From assembly GCA_947307005.1 (NCBI GenBank), contig CAMZHY010000237.1, positions 1 to 6,153 on the forward strand: 6,153 nt of DNA, in the 5' to 3' direction. The notes under the pieces are model-generated. The model saw only the letters and a program-made list of their open reading frames with translations, was not told where the DNA came from and made no database searches. Within the stretch, counting starts at the first letter, position 1; each line of letters starts with the position of its first letter. Source of the DNA: an uncultured Planctomycetaceae bacterium (GTDB lineage Bacteria > Planctomycetota > Planctomycetia > Pirellulales > Thermoguttaceae). Shown here piece by piece: positions 6,147-6,153 of this stretch. A program made the position numbers and the translations under genes.

Positions 6147-6153
6147 GACTTCC

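Overview
The window is most likely from a member of the Planctomycetota. The main evidence is one giant secreted-type protein that carries, just after its N-terminus, the LEPR-XLL-like motif LEGLESRELLS, known from the N-termini of very large planctomycete (and some verrucomicrobial) surface or extracellular proteins. The repeated fibronectin type III (FnIII) modules, the right-handed beta-helix and the moderately GC-rich coding style (gcg, gac, acg, tcg codons) fit that group. Genus cannot be read from this sequence, and no rRNA or tRNA gene was recognised.

Layout. Bases 1-749 contain no protein gene I can support. They hold a GC-rich hairpin (8-37), a convincing rho-independent terminator on the + strand (140-192) for a transcript arriving from the left, an AT-rich block with nested inverted repeats (319-372), two sigma70-like promoter candidates (373-400 and 523-550), a leader hairpin (670-710) and a Shine-Dalgarno sequence (737-743). 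Bases 750-6146 are one open reading frame of 1798 codons. In order it has: a short N-terminus with the LEPR-XLL-like motif; seven FnIII modules (the first five nearly identical in key segments, spaced about 94 residues); an unassigned linker module of about 185 residues; a caspase/legumain-like (clan CD) cysteine peptidase domain with visible His and Cys catalytic candidates; an eighth FnIII; a right-handed parallel beta-helix ending in a choice-of-anchor-Q-like segment; and a ninth FnIII cut short by a stop codon.

The most notable points are the peptidase domain embedded in an adhesin-like chain and the final TAA codon. The TAA sits exactly where the FnIII repeats have their conserved Tyr (T-x-Y-D) and is followed in frame by Asp-Phe. 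The stop therefore looks like a one-base nonsense change or sequence error, and the original protein probably continued past the right edge. With only one gene visible, cooperation between genes cannot be assessed. The upstream terminator and candidate promoters suggest this gene is the first of its own transcription unit.
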